DNA of 64,000 nucleotides from the NCBI RefSeq assembly GCF_042433955.1, contig NZ_JBHLUH010000058.1, forward strand, positions 1 through 64,000, in the 5' to 3' direction. The translations under genes and the position numbers were made by a program. Each line of letters starts with the position of its first letter. Within the stretch, counting starts at the first letter, position 1. The DNA is from Phytohabitans kaempferiae. Lineage in GTDB: Bacteria; Actinomycetota; Actinomycetes; Mycobacteriales; Micromonosporaceae. Below the pieces are notes generated by a model, which worked only from the letters and a program-made list of their open reading frames with translations, searched no databases and had not been told where the DNA came from. Below, in pieces: positions 42,297-49,694 of the stretch.

Positions 42297-43567
42297 GGCT
42301 CACCCTCACTCGCCTCGCGCTGGCCATCACGTCGATGGTGGCGCTGGCGTTCCTGGTGCCGCTGGCGATCCTGACCCGACAGATCGCGCACGACCGGGCG
42401 GTGGGCGACGCGCGGCAGCAGGCGACCGCGATCGTGGTGGCGCTGGCCGTCGACACCGATCCGGCCCTGCTGGAGCAGGCCGTGGCGAGCACCGCGGCGG
42501 GCAGCGACGGCCGGCTCGCCGTACACCTGCCAGACCTTGACGCGATCGGATCGCCGCGCGCCGCGGCGGCCGACATCGACGCGGCGTCGCGTTCCCGGCG
42601 GCCGACCATGGCCGAGTACGACGGTGGCCTGGCCTACCTGCAACCGAGCGTGCTGGAGGGCAACCGGACCGCGGTGATCGAGGTGTTCGTGCCGGACGAG
42701 CAGATCAACCGGGGCGTGTGGCCGGCGTGGCTGGCCCTGGCCGGGCTGGCGGTGGTGCTGGTGGCCGGTTCGACGCTGGTCGCCGACCGGCTCGGCGCCC
42801 GGCTGGTACGGGCCACGCGGGAGCTGGCCGCCGGCGCGCGCCGCCTGGGCGGGGGCGACCTGAGCGTACGGGTCGAGCCGGCCGGCCCGCCGGAGCTGAG
42901 CGACGCGGCGCGCTCGTTCAACACGATGGCCGACAACATGCGGCAGCTCATCGACAACGAGCGGGAGCTGGCGGCCGACCTGTCGCACCGGCTGCGCACG
43001 CCGCTGACGGCGCTGCGGCTGGACGCCGAGGCGCTGCCCCGAGGGCCGGTGGCGGACCGGATGGCGCAGGCGTTCGACCTGCTCGACGACGAGCTGGAAG
43101 CGATCATCACGGGCGCGCGGCTGAGCTCCGGTACGCGGGCCCACCACTCGACGGACCTGGTCGAGGTGCTGGCCGACCGGCTCGCCTTCTGGTCGGTACT
43201 CGCCGAGGACCAGGGGCGTCCGACCACAGTGGTCGGTGGTGAGCGGCCGGTGCCGGTGCCGCTGCCACGCGGGGAGCTGATCCTGGCGATCGACGCCTTG
43301 GTGGGCAACGTCTTCGCGCACACGCCGGAGGGGACGGCGTTCATCGTGGGCGTTTCCGGCGAGGGCCTGGTGGTGGACGACGCCGGGCCGGGCATCGCCG
43401 ACCCGGCGGCCGCGGTGCGGCGCGGCGTGAGCGGCAGCGGCTCGACCGGGCTCGGGCTGGACATCGCGCAGCGCATCGCCCAGTCGGCGGGCGGGCGCCT
43501 GGAGATCGGCCGCGGCCGGCTGGGCGGGGCGAGGGTCGCGCTGCTGCTGCCAACGCGCGATTTATGA
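42293..43567 (+). CDS. Sensor histidine kinase
   Basis: This 424-aa kinase has helix 1 (about 10-28), an extracytoplasmic domain of about 115 residues and helix 2 (about 145-165). HAMP (FNTMADNMRQL nearby), the H-box ELAADLSHRLRTPLTAL and an ATPase with DDAGPGI and GLGLDIAQRI follow. The N-box is unusual (LVGNVFAHTP). The signal is unknown. The first of three direct repeats overlaps its stop region. Confidence 0.9.
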   Translation: MRLTLTRLALAITSMVALAFLVPLAILTRQIAHDRAVGDARQQATAIVVALAVDTDPALLEQAVASTAAGSDGRLAVHLPDLDAIGSPRAAAADIDAASRSRRPTMAEYDGGLAYLQPSVLEGNRTAVIEVFVPDEQINRGVWPAWLALAGLAVVLVAGSTLVADRLGARLVRATRELAAGARRLGGGDLSVRVEPAGPPELSDAARSFNTMADNMRQLIDNERELAADLSHRLRTPLTALRLDAEALPRGPVADRMAQAFDLLDDELEAIITGARLSSGTRAHHSTDLVEVLADRLAFWSVLAEDQGRPTTVVGGERPVPVPLPRGELILAIDALVGNVFAHTPEGTAFIVGVSGEGLVVDDAGPGIADPAAAVRRGVSGSGSTGLGLDIAQRIAQSAGGRLEIGRGRLGGARVALLLPTRDL

Positions 43568-43605
43568 CCTCTTTAAGGTCCGTTTATGGTCACCGTCCAT
43601 AGCGT
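43561..43605 (+). promoter_or_regulatory. PhoB-style triple direct repeat before the LPMO gene
   Basis: TTTATGACC (43561), TTTAAGGTC (43572) and TTTATGGTC (43583) start exactly 11 bases apart, one helical turn, as in OmpR/PhoB-type boxes. A -10-like TAGCGT (43600-43605) follows the last repeat by 8 bases, the spacing seen when an activator replaces the -35. The first repeat overlaps the kinase stop codon. Confidence 0.75.
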
Positions 43606-43613
43606 CCCGGGAC

Positions 43614-44387
43614 ATGCGTAAGGTTCTTGTCTATCCCCTGGTGGTCGCCGGTACCGCCGCCGCGGGCCTGGTCGCGACCGGCACCGCCGCATCCGCCCAC
43701 GGGTATGTCTCCGCCCCGCCCAGCCGCCAGGCGCTCTGCGCGTCGCGCGCCGTCCCCGACTGCGGACCGATCCAGTTCGAGCCGCAGAGCGTGGAGGGCC
43801 CCAAGGGGCTGCGCAGCTGTGACGGCGGGCTGTCCCAGTTCTCGGTGCTCAGCGACAACAGCCGCGCCTGGCCGGCCCGCTCGGTCGGGTCGTCGGTGAC
43901 GTTCACGTGGGTCTTCACGGCCCGCCACCGGACCTCCAACTGGGAGTACTTCGTCGGCAACACTCGCGTCGCCACAGTGGACGGCGGCAACCAGCAGCCG
44001 GACGCGGTGGTGTCGCATCAGGTCGACCTCTCCCGCTTCCCCGGCCGCCAGACGGTGCTCGCCATCTGGAACATCGGCGACACCCCGATGGCCTTCTACA
44101 GCTGCGTCGACCTGAACGTGGGCGGCGGCGGTGGCGGTACCACCCCGACCAACCCGCCGGCCACCGCTCCCCCGTCGACCGCGCCGACGACGGCCCCGCC
44201 GCGGACCACCGCGCCACCGCCGCCCGCCAACGGCGGTGGCGGAGGCACCTGGGCCACCGGCACGGCGTACCGGATCGGCGACGAGGTGACCTTCGACGGC
44301 AAGCGGTACCGCTGCCGCCAGGCACACACGTCGCTGGCCGGCTGGGAGCCCTCGGTCTTCACGCTCGCGCTCTGGCTGCCGGTCTGA
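43614..44387 (+). CDS. AA10 lytic polysaccharide monooxygenase with CBM5/12
   Basis: This 257-aa secreted copper enzyme would oxidatively cleave chitin or cellulose. The signal peptide is cut at ASA-HGY, leaving His29 as the N-terminal copper ligand. The second histidine is in FTARHRTSNWEYF (copper-brace). A Pro/Thr linker (about 172-205) joins a C-terminal CBM5/12 (WATGTAYRIGDEVTFDGKRY, W at the end). ATG 43614 lies 8 bases after a -10-like box. Regulation by the adjacent two-component system is inferred. Confidence 0.9.
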   Translation: MRKVLVYPLVVAGTAAAGLVATGTAASAHGYVSAPPSRQALCASRAVPDCGPIQFEPQSVEGPKGLRSCDGGLSQFSVLSDNSRAWPARSVGSSVTFTWVFTARHRTSNWEYFVGNTRVATVDGGNQQPDAVVSHQVDLSRFPGRQTVLAIWNIGDTPMAFYSCVDLNVGGGGGGTTPTNPPATAPPSTAPTTAPPRTTAPPPPANGGGGGTWATGTAYRIGDEVTFDGKRYRCRQAHTSLAGWEPSVFTLALWLPV

Positions 44388-44391
44388 CGCC

Positions 44392-44994
44392 GTGGGACGC
44401 ATCCGACCCGCTCTGCTGGCCATCGTGGCGGCGCTGCTCGTCGCGGGCTGTGGCACCGCGCCGGAGACGCCTCCGCCGGCTCCGCCCGCCGACGCCGCGC
44501 CGGCGGCCGACTCCCTCCCGGCCGCCGACCCGGCACACAACTCGGCGGACGTGATGTTCCTCCAGATGATGATCGCGCACGGCGGGCAGGGGCTGGAGCT
44601 CACCGCCCTCGCCGCTGACCGGACGGTCAGCGAGGAGGTGCGGCTGCTGTCCGCCGCGATCGACACCACGCAGCGCGAGGAAATCAAGATCATGGAGTCG
44701 TGGCTGACCGGCTGGAACGAAGCCACCGAGACCAGCCAGGACATGTCCGCGCACGCCAACCACGGCGGCCTCCCGGCCACCGGCCCCGAGCAGATCAAGG
44801 CGCTGCGGGACACCGCGGACGCCGACTTCGAGGTCACCTTCCTCACGCTGCTCACCGGGCACCAGAACAGCGCCGTCGAGCTGACCAACCTGGCCGACGA
44901 CGGCGTGAACCCGCAGACCCGCGACCTGGCCGAGCGGATCAAGCAGTCCCGCGCCGACCAGGTGGCGCAGATGCTCCGCATGGTCGGCGGCTAG
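44392..44994 (+). CDS. DUF305 lipoprotein
   Basis: This 200-aa exported protein has a lipobox LLVAGC (Cys20), a Pro/Ala linker and two DUF305 ferritin-like helix pairs. The first pair (DVMFLQMMIAHGGQGLEL) shows HG where the family usually has HH, and the second has TGHQNSAVEL. DUF305 proteins are often linked to copper handling. It starts 4 bases after the LPMO stop with GTG 44392, so it is co-transcribed. A link with copper supply for the LPMO is inference. Confidence 0.82.
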   Translation: MGRIRPALLAIVAALLVAGCGTAPETPPPAPPADAAPAADSLPAADPAHNSADVMFLQMMIAHGGQGLELTALAADRTVSEEVRLLSAAIDTTQREEIKIMESWLTGWNEATETSQDMSAHANHGGLPATGPEQIKALRDTADADFEVTFLTLLTGHQNSAVELTNLADDGVNPQTRDLAERIKQSRADQVAQMLRMVGG

Positions 44995-45067
44995 CGGTCT
45001 TCGGCCGCTGATCGCCCGGCCCGGCGAGGCCGGCAGAGGTCGGTGGTCGCCGCGCCAGGGCCGTCGC

Positions 45068-45095
45068 GCCGCCGGGCCGGTCGAGGCCCGGCGGC
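45068..45095. terminator. Hairpin 1 after DUF305
   Basis: A perfect 11-bp stem (GCCGCCGGGCC / GGCCCGGCGGC) with a 6-base loop, 73 bases after the DUF305 stop. Confidence 0.65.
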
Positions 45096-45118
45096 TCTGG
45101 CCACACACCGGGAGAAGG

Positions 45119-45148
45119 GGTGGGACGGGACGGCACGCCCGTCCCACC
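45119..45148. terminator. Hairpin 2 after DUF305
   Basis: A perfect 11-bp stem (GGTGGGACGGG / CCCGTCCCACC) with an 8-base loop, extended by GGAGA/TCTCC outside it. It lies 44 bases before the SDR start and forms a tandem pair with hairpin 1. Confidence 0.65.
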
Positions 45149-45191
45149 TCTCCGGCGCTTCGCACCGCTGCTCCACAGTGGAAGGAACCGA

Positions 45192-45932
45192 ATGGGCAAC
45201 ACGCAGCAGAGGGTCGCCGTCGTCACCGGCGGCTCGCGGGGCATCGGGCGGCAGGTCGTACGCTGGCTGGCCGTCGAGGGCTTCGCCGTGGTGGTCGGCT
45301 ACGCCAACGACGCCGACCAGGCCGGACTGGCCGTCAAGGAGATCGTCGAGGCCGGCCGCAGGGCCATCGCGGTACGGGCCGACGTCGCCGACGAGACGGC
45401 GGTCGCGGCACTTTTCGACCGCGCCGAGCAGGCGTACGGCGGCGTGGACGTGGTGGTGCACGCGGCCGCCCGTACCAGCCTCGCACCGATCGCCGACCTC
45501 GACCTGGCCGAGCTGGACGACCTGCACCGCACCAACGTCCGGGGCACGTTCGTGGTCAACCAGCAGGCCGCCCGCCGGGTCCGGGCCGGCGGGGCGATCG
45601 TCAACTTCTCCTCGTCCGACGTGGCCCTCGCCCCGGTGGGGCACGCCGCGTACGCGGCCAGCAAGGCGGCGGTGGAGGCGATCACGCTGATCCTCGCCCG
45701 CGAGCTGCGCGGGCGGGACGTCACGGTGAACGCGGTCGCGCCCGGCCCGACCGCCACCGACCTCTTCTTCGACGGCAAGGACGAGGAGACGATCGCCCAC
45801 CTCGCCGCGCAGCCGCCACTGCAACGGCTCGGCACGCCCGAGGACATCGCCGAGATCGTCACGTTTCTCGCCAGCCCGGCCGCCCGGTGGGTCAACGGGC
45901 AGGTACTGCGCGCCAACGGCGGCATCGCCTGA
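45192..45932 (+). CDS. SDR-family oxidoreductase
   Basis: This 246-aa classical short-chain dehydrogenase has cofactor loop TGGSRGIG (13-20), catalytic Ser in NFSSSDVAL, the Y-x3-K motif YAASK and a C-terminal VNGQVLRANGG that is typical. Substrate unknown. ATG 45192 follows GGAAGGAACC. Ferredoxin-like partners are absent, so it is an isolated reductase. Confidence 0.88.
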   Translation: MGNTQQRVAVVTGGSRGIGRQVVRWLAVEGFAVVVGYANDADQAGLAVKEIVEAGRRAIAVRADVADETAVAALFDRAEQAYGGVDVVVHAAARTSLAPIADLDLAELDDLHRTNVRGTFVVNQQAARRVRAGGAIVNFSSSDVALAPVGHAAYAASKAAVEAITLILARELRGRDVTVNAVAPGPTATDLFFDGKDEETIAHLAAQPPLQRLGTPEDIAEIVTFLASPAARWVNGQVLRANGGIA

Positions 45933-45996
45933 GGCGCCGGCAAATAGTCGCCGTTTCCCTGCAACGCGACCACCGGCCCAATTGTCTAACTGAGGA

Positions 45997-46221
45997 GTGG
46001 CGGGACGATCGGGGGGACGGCGAGGTGGGCCAGTGGTCGAAGAATCGGGGCGGTCGAAGGCGGGGCCGGTGGGCGTCGTGGACGTGGTGCTCGCCGCGCT
46101 GGCCATCGCCGCACTCGGGCTCGCCATCGCGGCCGTCGCCTACCTGGCCCGCCATCCGATGGTCGGCGAGGAGCCCACCGAGCCTCCGCGCCCGGTCACC
46201 CAGGTGTCGGTCCGCTCCTGA
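45997..46221 (+). CDS. Hypothetical single-pass membrane protein, 74 aa
   Basis: One transmembrane helix (VVDVVLAALAIAALGLAIAA) follows a basic Gly/Arg-rich N-terminus. The C-terminus is Pro/Glu-rich. GTG 45997 sits directly after GAGGA. A GTG at 46033 preceded by GAGGTGG gives a shorter product. Family unknown. Confidence 0.5.
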   Translation: MAGRSGGRRGGPVVEESGRSKAGPVGVVDVVLAALAIAALGLAIAAVAYLARHPMVGEEPTEPPRPVTQVSVRS

Positions 46222-46310
46222 GCCGGGCTGACTCTTCAGGGAGGGCGGTCCGCGAGCGATGGGGAAATCGCGTTGCGCGTGACCGCTCCGGCCGGGCAGA
46301 CTGCCCCGCT

Positions 46311-47111
46311 ATGAGCGGACACGTCGCGATAGTCACCGGGGCCAACCACGGGATCGGCGCGGCGACCGCCGAGGCGCTGGCCGCCGCCGGCTGCGCGGTG
46401 CTCTGCGCGTACTGGCGGGTCCACGATCCCGTGGATCCCGCAGTGCCACAGCGCTACCGGGACAGCCGCGAGCGCGACGCCGACCACGTCGTGGCCGCGA
46501 TCGAGACCGCGGGCGGCCGGGCCACCGCCGTCGAGGCCGACCTCACCGACCCCGCCGCGCCCGCCCACCTCTTCGACCTCGCCGAGGAGCGGCTCGGCCC
46601 GGTCGACGTCCTGGTCAACAACGCCACCGGCTGGATACAGGACACGTTCACACCGGCCGAGACCGACCACCATGGACGCGCACTCGGGCCGGTGACCGCG
46701 GCGACCTGGTCACAGCAGTTCACAGTGGACGCGCTGGCGCCCGCACTGCTGATCGCCGAGTTCGCCCGCCGCCACGCCGCCCGCGGCGCCACCTGGGGCC
46801 GGATCGTCGGCCTGACCTCCGGCGGCGAGCTGGGCTTCCCCGAGGAGGTCTCGTACGGCGCGGCGAAGGCGGCCCAGACCAACTACACGATGTCGGCGGC
46901 GGTCGAGCTGGCACCGCTCGGCATCACCGCAAACATGGTCCATCCCCCGGTCACCGACACCGGCTGGGTCACCGACTCGATCCGGGACGTGGTGGCGGGC
47001 AGCCCCCGACTGGTCCACGTCGCCACACCGGCCGAGGTCGCCGAGGTCATCGCCTACCTCGCCTCCGACGCGGCCGCGCTGATCACCGGAAACGTCATCA
47101 CGCTGCGCTGA
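46311..47111 (+). CDS. SDR-family oxidoreductase
   Basis: This 266-aa short-chain dehydrogenase has cofactor loop TGANHGIG, VNNATGW, a catalytic segment GLTSGGELGF and Y-x3-K as SYGAAK. A loop insertion near residues 35-60 (YWRVHDPVDPAVPQRYRDSR) is longer than usual. It resembles FabG-type 3-oxoacyl reductases. Substrate unknown. ATG 46311 is the start. Confidence 0.86.
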   Translation: MSGHVAIVTGANHGIGAATAEALAAAGCAVLCAYWRVHDPVDPAVPQRYRDSRERDADHVVAAIETAGGRATAVEADLTDPAAPAHLFDLAEERLGPVDVLVNNATGWIQDTFTPAETDHHGRALGPVTAATWSQQFTVDALAPALLIAEFARRHAARGATWGRIVGLTSGGELGFPEEVSYGAAKAAQTNYTMSAAVELAPLGITANMVHPPVTDTGWVTDSIRDVVAGSPRLVHVATPAEVAEVIAYLASDAAALITGNVITLR

Positions 47112-47181
47112 ACGGTTTCGCGGACCGGTAACGACGATCGCAGAATGTCAATGAAGCCGAATTGAAGGCATCTTCGGCAGC

Positions 47182-47979
47182 ATGGTCGAGTCGTATGCCA
47201 ACCGTCCGAGCGGCGACCGGCCGGATTACCTGTTCGGCGACTACCAGTTCGACCGGTCCAAGCCTTCGTACTCGAATCCGTGGCCCATGGCCAATCCCGG
47301 ACGGCGCGTGGCGGACGGCGGTTTGTTGAGGGATCCGAAGCAGGTCAGTTGCTGGTCCGCTCAACTGGCCGGCCTTTCCCGCGAGTGGAGATCGGGACCG
47401 GCCGACTATTTCTATTACCTGCTCGCGGCCGGCAGCAGGTCCCCGCTGCTCGGGGCGGTGCCGACCTGTGACGGCCGCCCGGTCACCGGTATCGGCAACG
47501 CCAAGGCCGAGAAGATCTGGTATCGGGCGCTCACCGCGCACATGAACGTGAACACCGACTACCGGGCGGCGCGGATCGCCACCTTGCGGGCCGCCGCGGA
47601 ACTGTACGGCGACCACGGTGTGGAGTACAACACGGTCAACTCGGCCTGGGCCGCGGTTTCGGTCCGTGGCGCCGATCCGTTTCCGGGCGGGAGCGCGCCG
47701 CGCCTGACCAATCCCGGCGACCAGTCGACGAGGATGGGCAGCCCGGTCAACCTTCAGATCGAGGCGTCCGACCCGCGTGGCCTGCCGCTGAAGTACACCA
47801 TCGAAATGCTCGACAGCAACATGGAGGAGGTCGGGCCGCCCGCCGGTCTGTCGATCGACGCCAGCACCGGTCTCATCACCGGCGCCCTGGCGGCGAAGGG
47901 CACATACCAGGTAGCGCTCACCGTGACGAACAGCATCGCCGAGGCGACCAACACCTGGTTCCAGTGGACCGTCACCTGA
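47182..47979 (+). pseudogene. Decapitated M4 (thermolysin-like) metalloprotease
   Basis: Residues about 75-160 match the C-terminal half of M4 peptidases: PADYFYYLLAAGS, VTGIGNAKAEKIWYRALTAHM, then LRAAAELYGDHGVEYNTVNS. A C-terminal putative Ig domain follows (GLSIDASTGLITGAL). The signal peptide, propeptide and the HExxH zinc half are missing, and the SDR gene ends only 70 bases upstream. The remaining frame is intact but cannot be a protease, so it is most likely a 5'-truncated gene. Confidence 0.75.
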
Positions 47980-48002
47980 TCCACGATCGCCCGTAGCGAC
48001 GA

Positions 48003-48036
48003 GCGGGAGGGTTCGGGCCCGTGCCGGCCCTCCCGC
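48003..48036. terminator. Hairpin between convergent genes
   Basis: A 9-bp perfect stem GCGGGAGGG / CCCTCCCGC encloses a 16-base loop that itself can pair (CGGGCCCG). It lies between the M4 remnant and the roadblock gene. Confidence 0.6.
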
Positions 48037-48057
48037 CCCGTCCGGCTGTCCGGTCGT

Positions 48058-48429
48058 TCAGATGTGGATCTCGGCCTCGATCCGCCGCAGCTGGTGACGG
48101 GCGAGGCCCAGATTGGCCCGGGTCTTGTTGAGGGCGAGATAGAGGAAGAGCCCGTGGGCCCCTCGGGCGTTCAGCGGGCGGATCAGGTGATACTGCGTGT
48201 CCAGGGTGATGAGGATGTCCTCGATGCCGCCGGCGAGGCCGAGCAGCTCCATCGCACGCATCTCGGCTCGCACCACGTCGGTGTTTCCGGCCGCCGCGAC
48301 CGCCATGTCGAGCTCCGCCGAACCGCCCGCGGCACCGAGGGTCATCCCGCTGGAGTAGTCGACGAGGGCGACACCGACCGCCCCCTCGATGGTCATCGCA
48401 TCCTTGAGTGTGGTTTCTATCGAGCCCAT
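48058..48429 (-). CDS. Roadblock/LC7-like protein
   Basis: This 123-aa single-domain protein fits the roadblock fold: TLKDAMTIEGAVGVALVDYSSG (split here by the turn), then MDMAV-like ELDMAVAAAGN, ITLDTQYHLIRPL and the long final helix (RANLGLARHQLRRIE). Actinobacterial copies usually pair with a small GTPase. No such gene is seen here. ATG 48429 is used. It is divergent from the ArsR gene. Confidence 0.75.
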   Translation of the reverse strand: MGSIETTLKDAMTIEGAVGVALVDYSSGMTLGAAGGSAELDMAVAAAGNTDVVRAEMRAMELLGLAGGIEDILITLDTQYHLIRPLNARGAHGLFLYLALNKTRANLGLARHQLRRIEAEIHI

Positions 48430-48610
48430 CGCCAGCCCGCCTCTCCTAACTCCTGCCGGTAAGGGGCGTGACACGGCGAATCGCCCCCGCTCGGCTGGCA
48501 GCGTGGCATGGCGTCGCGCCCGCGCAAACCGCGCCGCGCGGCTTCTGGCCGACCGGCCCGGCAGGCAGATCCGAACACCTCCAGAATGCTGCCGTTCTTA
48601 CTACTTGCTA

Positions 48611-48631
48611 AGCTTCGCAACTTGTGAAGCT
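48611..48631. promoter_or_regulatory. 21-bp ArsR-type dyad
   Basis: The arms AGCTTC-N-CAA and TTG-N-GAAGCT are inverted around 48621, with only the two single N pairs and the centre unmatched. It lies 81 bases upstream of the ArsR start and 182 from the roadblock start, in their divergent gap. Confidence 0.65.
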
Positions 48632-48711
48632 GGCAGTTGTGGCCGCTCGCGGCGCGGCGGCCCAGGCCGGGAGCGGACCCGTAGCGTGTCCCCCTGGAAA
48701 GGGGTGGTTCT

Positions 48712-49053
48712 GTGAGCGCGCCGCTGTACCAGGTCAAGGCCGAGTTCTTCAAAACGCTGGGGCATCCGGCCCGGATCCGGGTCCTGGAGCTGCTGGCGAT
48801 ACGGGAGCACGCCGTCTCCGAGTTGTTGCCCGAGGTGGGCATCGAAGCCGCGCACCTGTCGCAGCAGTTGGCCGTCCTGCGCCGGGCCAACCTGGTGGTG
48901 ACCCGGCGGGACGGGGCGGCGGTGTACTACTCCCTGGTCAGCCCGCAGGTCGCGGAGCTGCTGGCGGTGGCGCGGCGCATCCTCACCGAGGTCCTGGTCA
49001 GCCAGGCGCAGTTGCTGGGCGACCTGCGGGCCGGGGCGGAGCAGCCCGGCTAG
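48712..49053 (+). CDS. ArsR-family regulator, no cysteines
   Basis: This 113-aa winged-helix repressor reads YQVKAEFFKTLGHPARIRVLE, then HAVSELLPEVGIEAAHLSQQ and LRRANLVVTRRDGAAVYYSL. It has no cysteine, so it is not a metal-thiolate sensor of the ArsR/CadC type. GTG 48712 follows GGAAAGGGG. Similar regulators often precede anion transporters in actinobacteria, but none is here. The dyad at 48611 is its likely operator. Confidence 0.82.
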   Translation: MSAPLYQVKAEFFKTLGHPARIRVLELLAIREHAVSELLPEVGIEAAHLSQQLAVLRRANLVVTRRDGAAVYYSLVSPQVAELLAVARRILTEVLVSQAQLLGDLRAGAEQPG

Positions 49054-49070
49054 AGCCGGTCCGCCGGCGC

Positions 49071-49694
49071 TCAGCTGGACGCCCGGCCACCGCGCCGGCC
49101 GCCGGCTGGCCCACGACCCGGCGGCCTGGGCCGCGCGCGCGAAGGCGGCCGTGGAGCGGGGCACGAGCGCCGGCTCCTGGCCAGAGCGACGACGCCCAAC
49201 GCGCCGGCTGCCACCGCGGCGGCACCGAGCAGCACCGCCCCCACGGGCAGTTGGCCACCGCCGGCCTCCGGGGCGGCCCCGGCCGACGCGGGTGTGGGCG
49301 GAGGCGAGCAGGTGACGGCCGTCGCGGATGCCGCGACCCGTACCTCGGCCTGGCACCGGGCCACGGCGGGGCTGGCCATCTCCGCGGTGACCGTCCACCG
49401 GCCCGGCCGAAGCTGGCCGGAGTACGTCAACGTCCCCAGACCGTCGCCGGCCGCGCGCAGCGGTGCCGGGCCGATCCGGTCGCCGGTTGGCGTGGTGGCG
49501 GTGACGATCGCGCTGGCCGGGCCGGTCACCGGATGCCCGTCGACCCATCGAGCGGTGATCCAGAGCGAGCCGGCGCCGTCCGAGTGGATCGTCAGGACGG
49601 CTCCGGCGTGCGCTTCCGCCGGCCGGCCGCCCAGGACCAGGGCAGCCGCGGCCGCGAGTCCTATGTAGACCAGCCGGCGGAGCGTCGTCGTCAT
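49071..49694 (-). CDS. Secreted, C-terminally anchored beta-sandwich protein
   Basis: This 207-aa protein has a signal peptide cut near AEA-HAG, leaving an N-terminal histidine. A single beta-rich domain (VLTIHSDGAGSLWITARWVD, LRPGRWTVTAEMASP) resembles YtkA/CopC-like extracytoplasmic modules. A transmembrane helix near residues 145-168 and an Arg/Pro tail follow. Its ATG overlaps the metalloprotease stop by one base, so it is the second gene of the unit. Function unknown. Confidence 0.65.
   Translation of the reverse strand: MTTTLRRLVYIGLAAAAALVLGGRPAEAHAGAVLTIHSDGAGSLWITARWVDGHPVTGPASAIVTATTPTGDRIGPAPLRAAGDGLGTLTYSGQLRPGRWTVTAEMASPAVARCQAEVRVAASATAVTCSPPPTPASAGAAPEAGGGQLPVGAVLLGAAAVAAGALGVVALARSRRSCPAPRPPSRARPRPPGRGPAGGRRGGRASS

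Noticed and set aside
47182..47979. Functional M4 peptidase
   Set aside because: The zinc-binding HExxH half and the secretion signal are absent.
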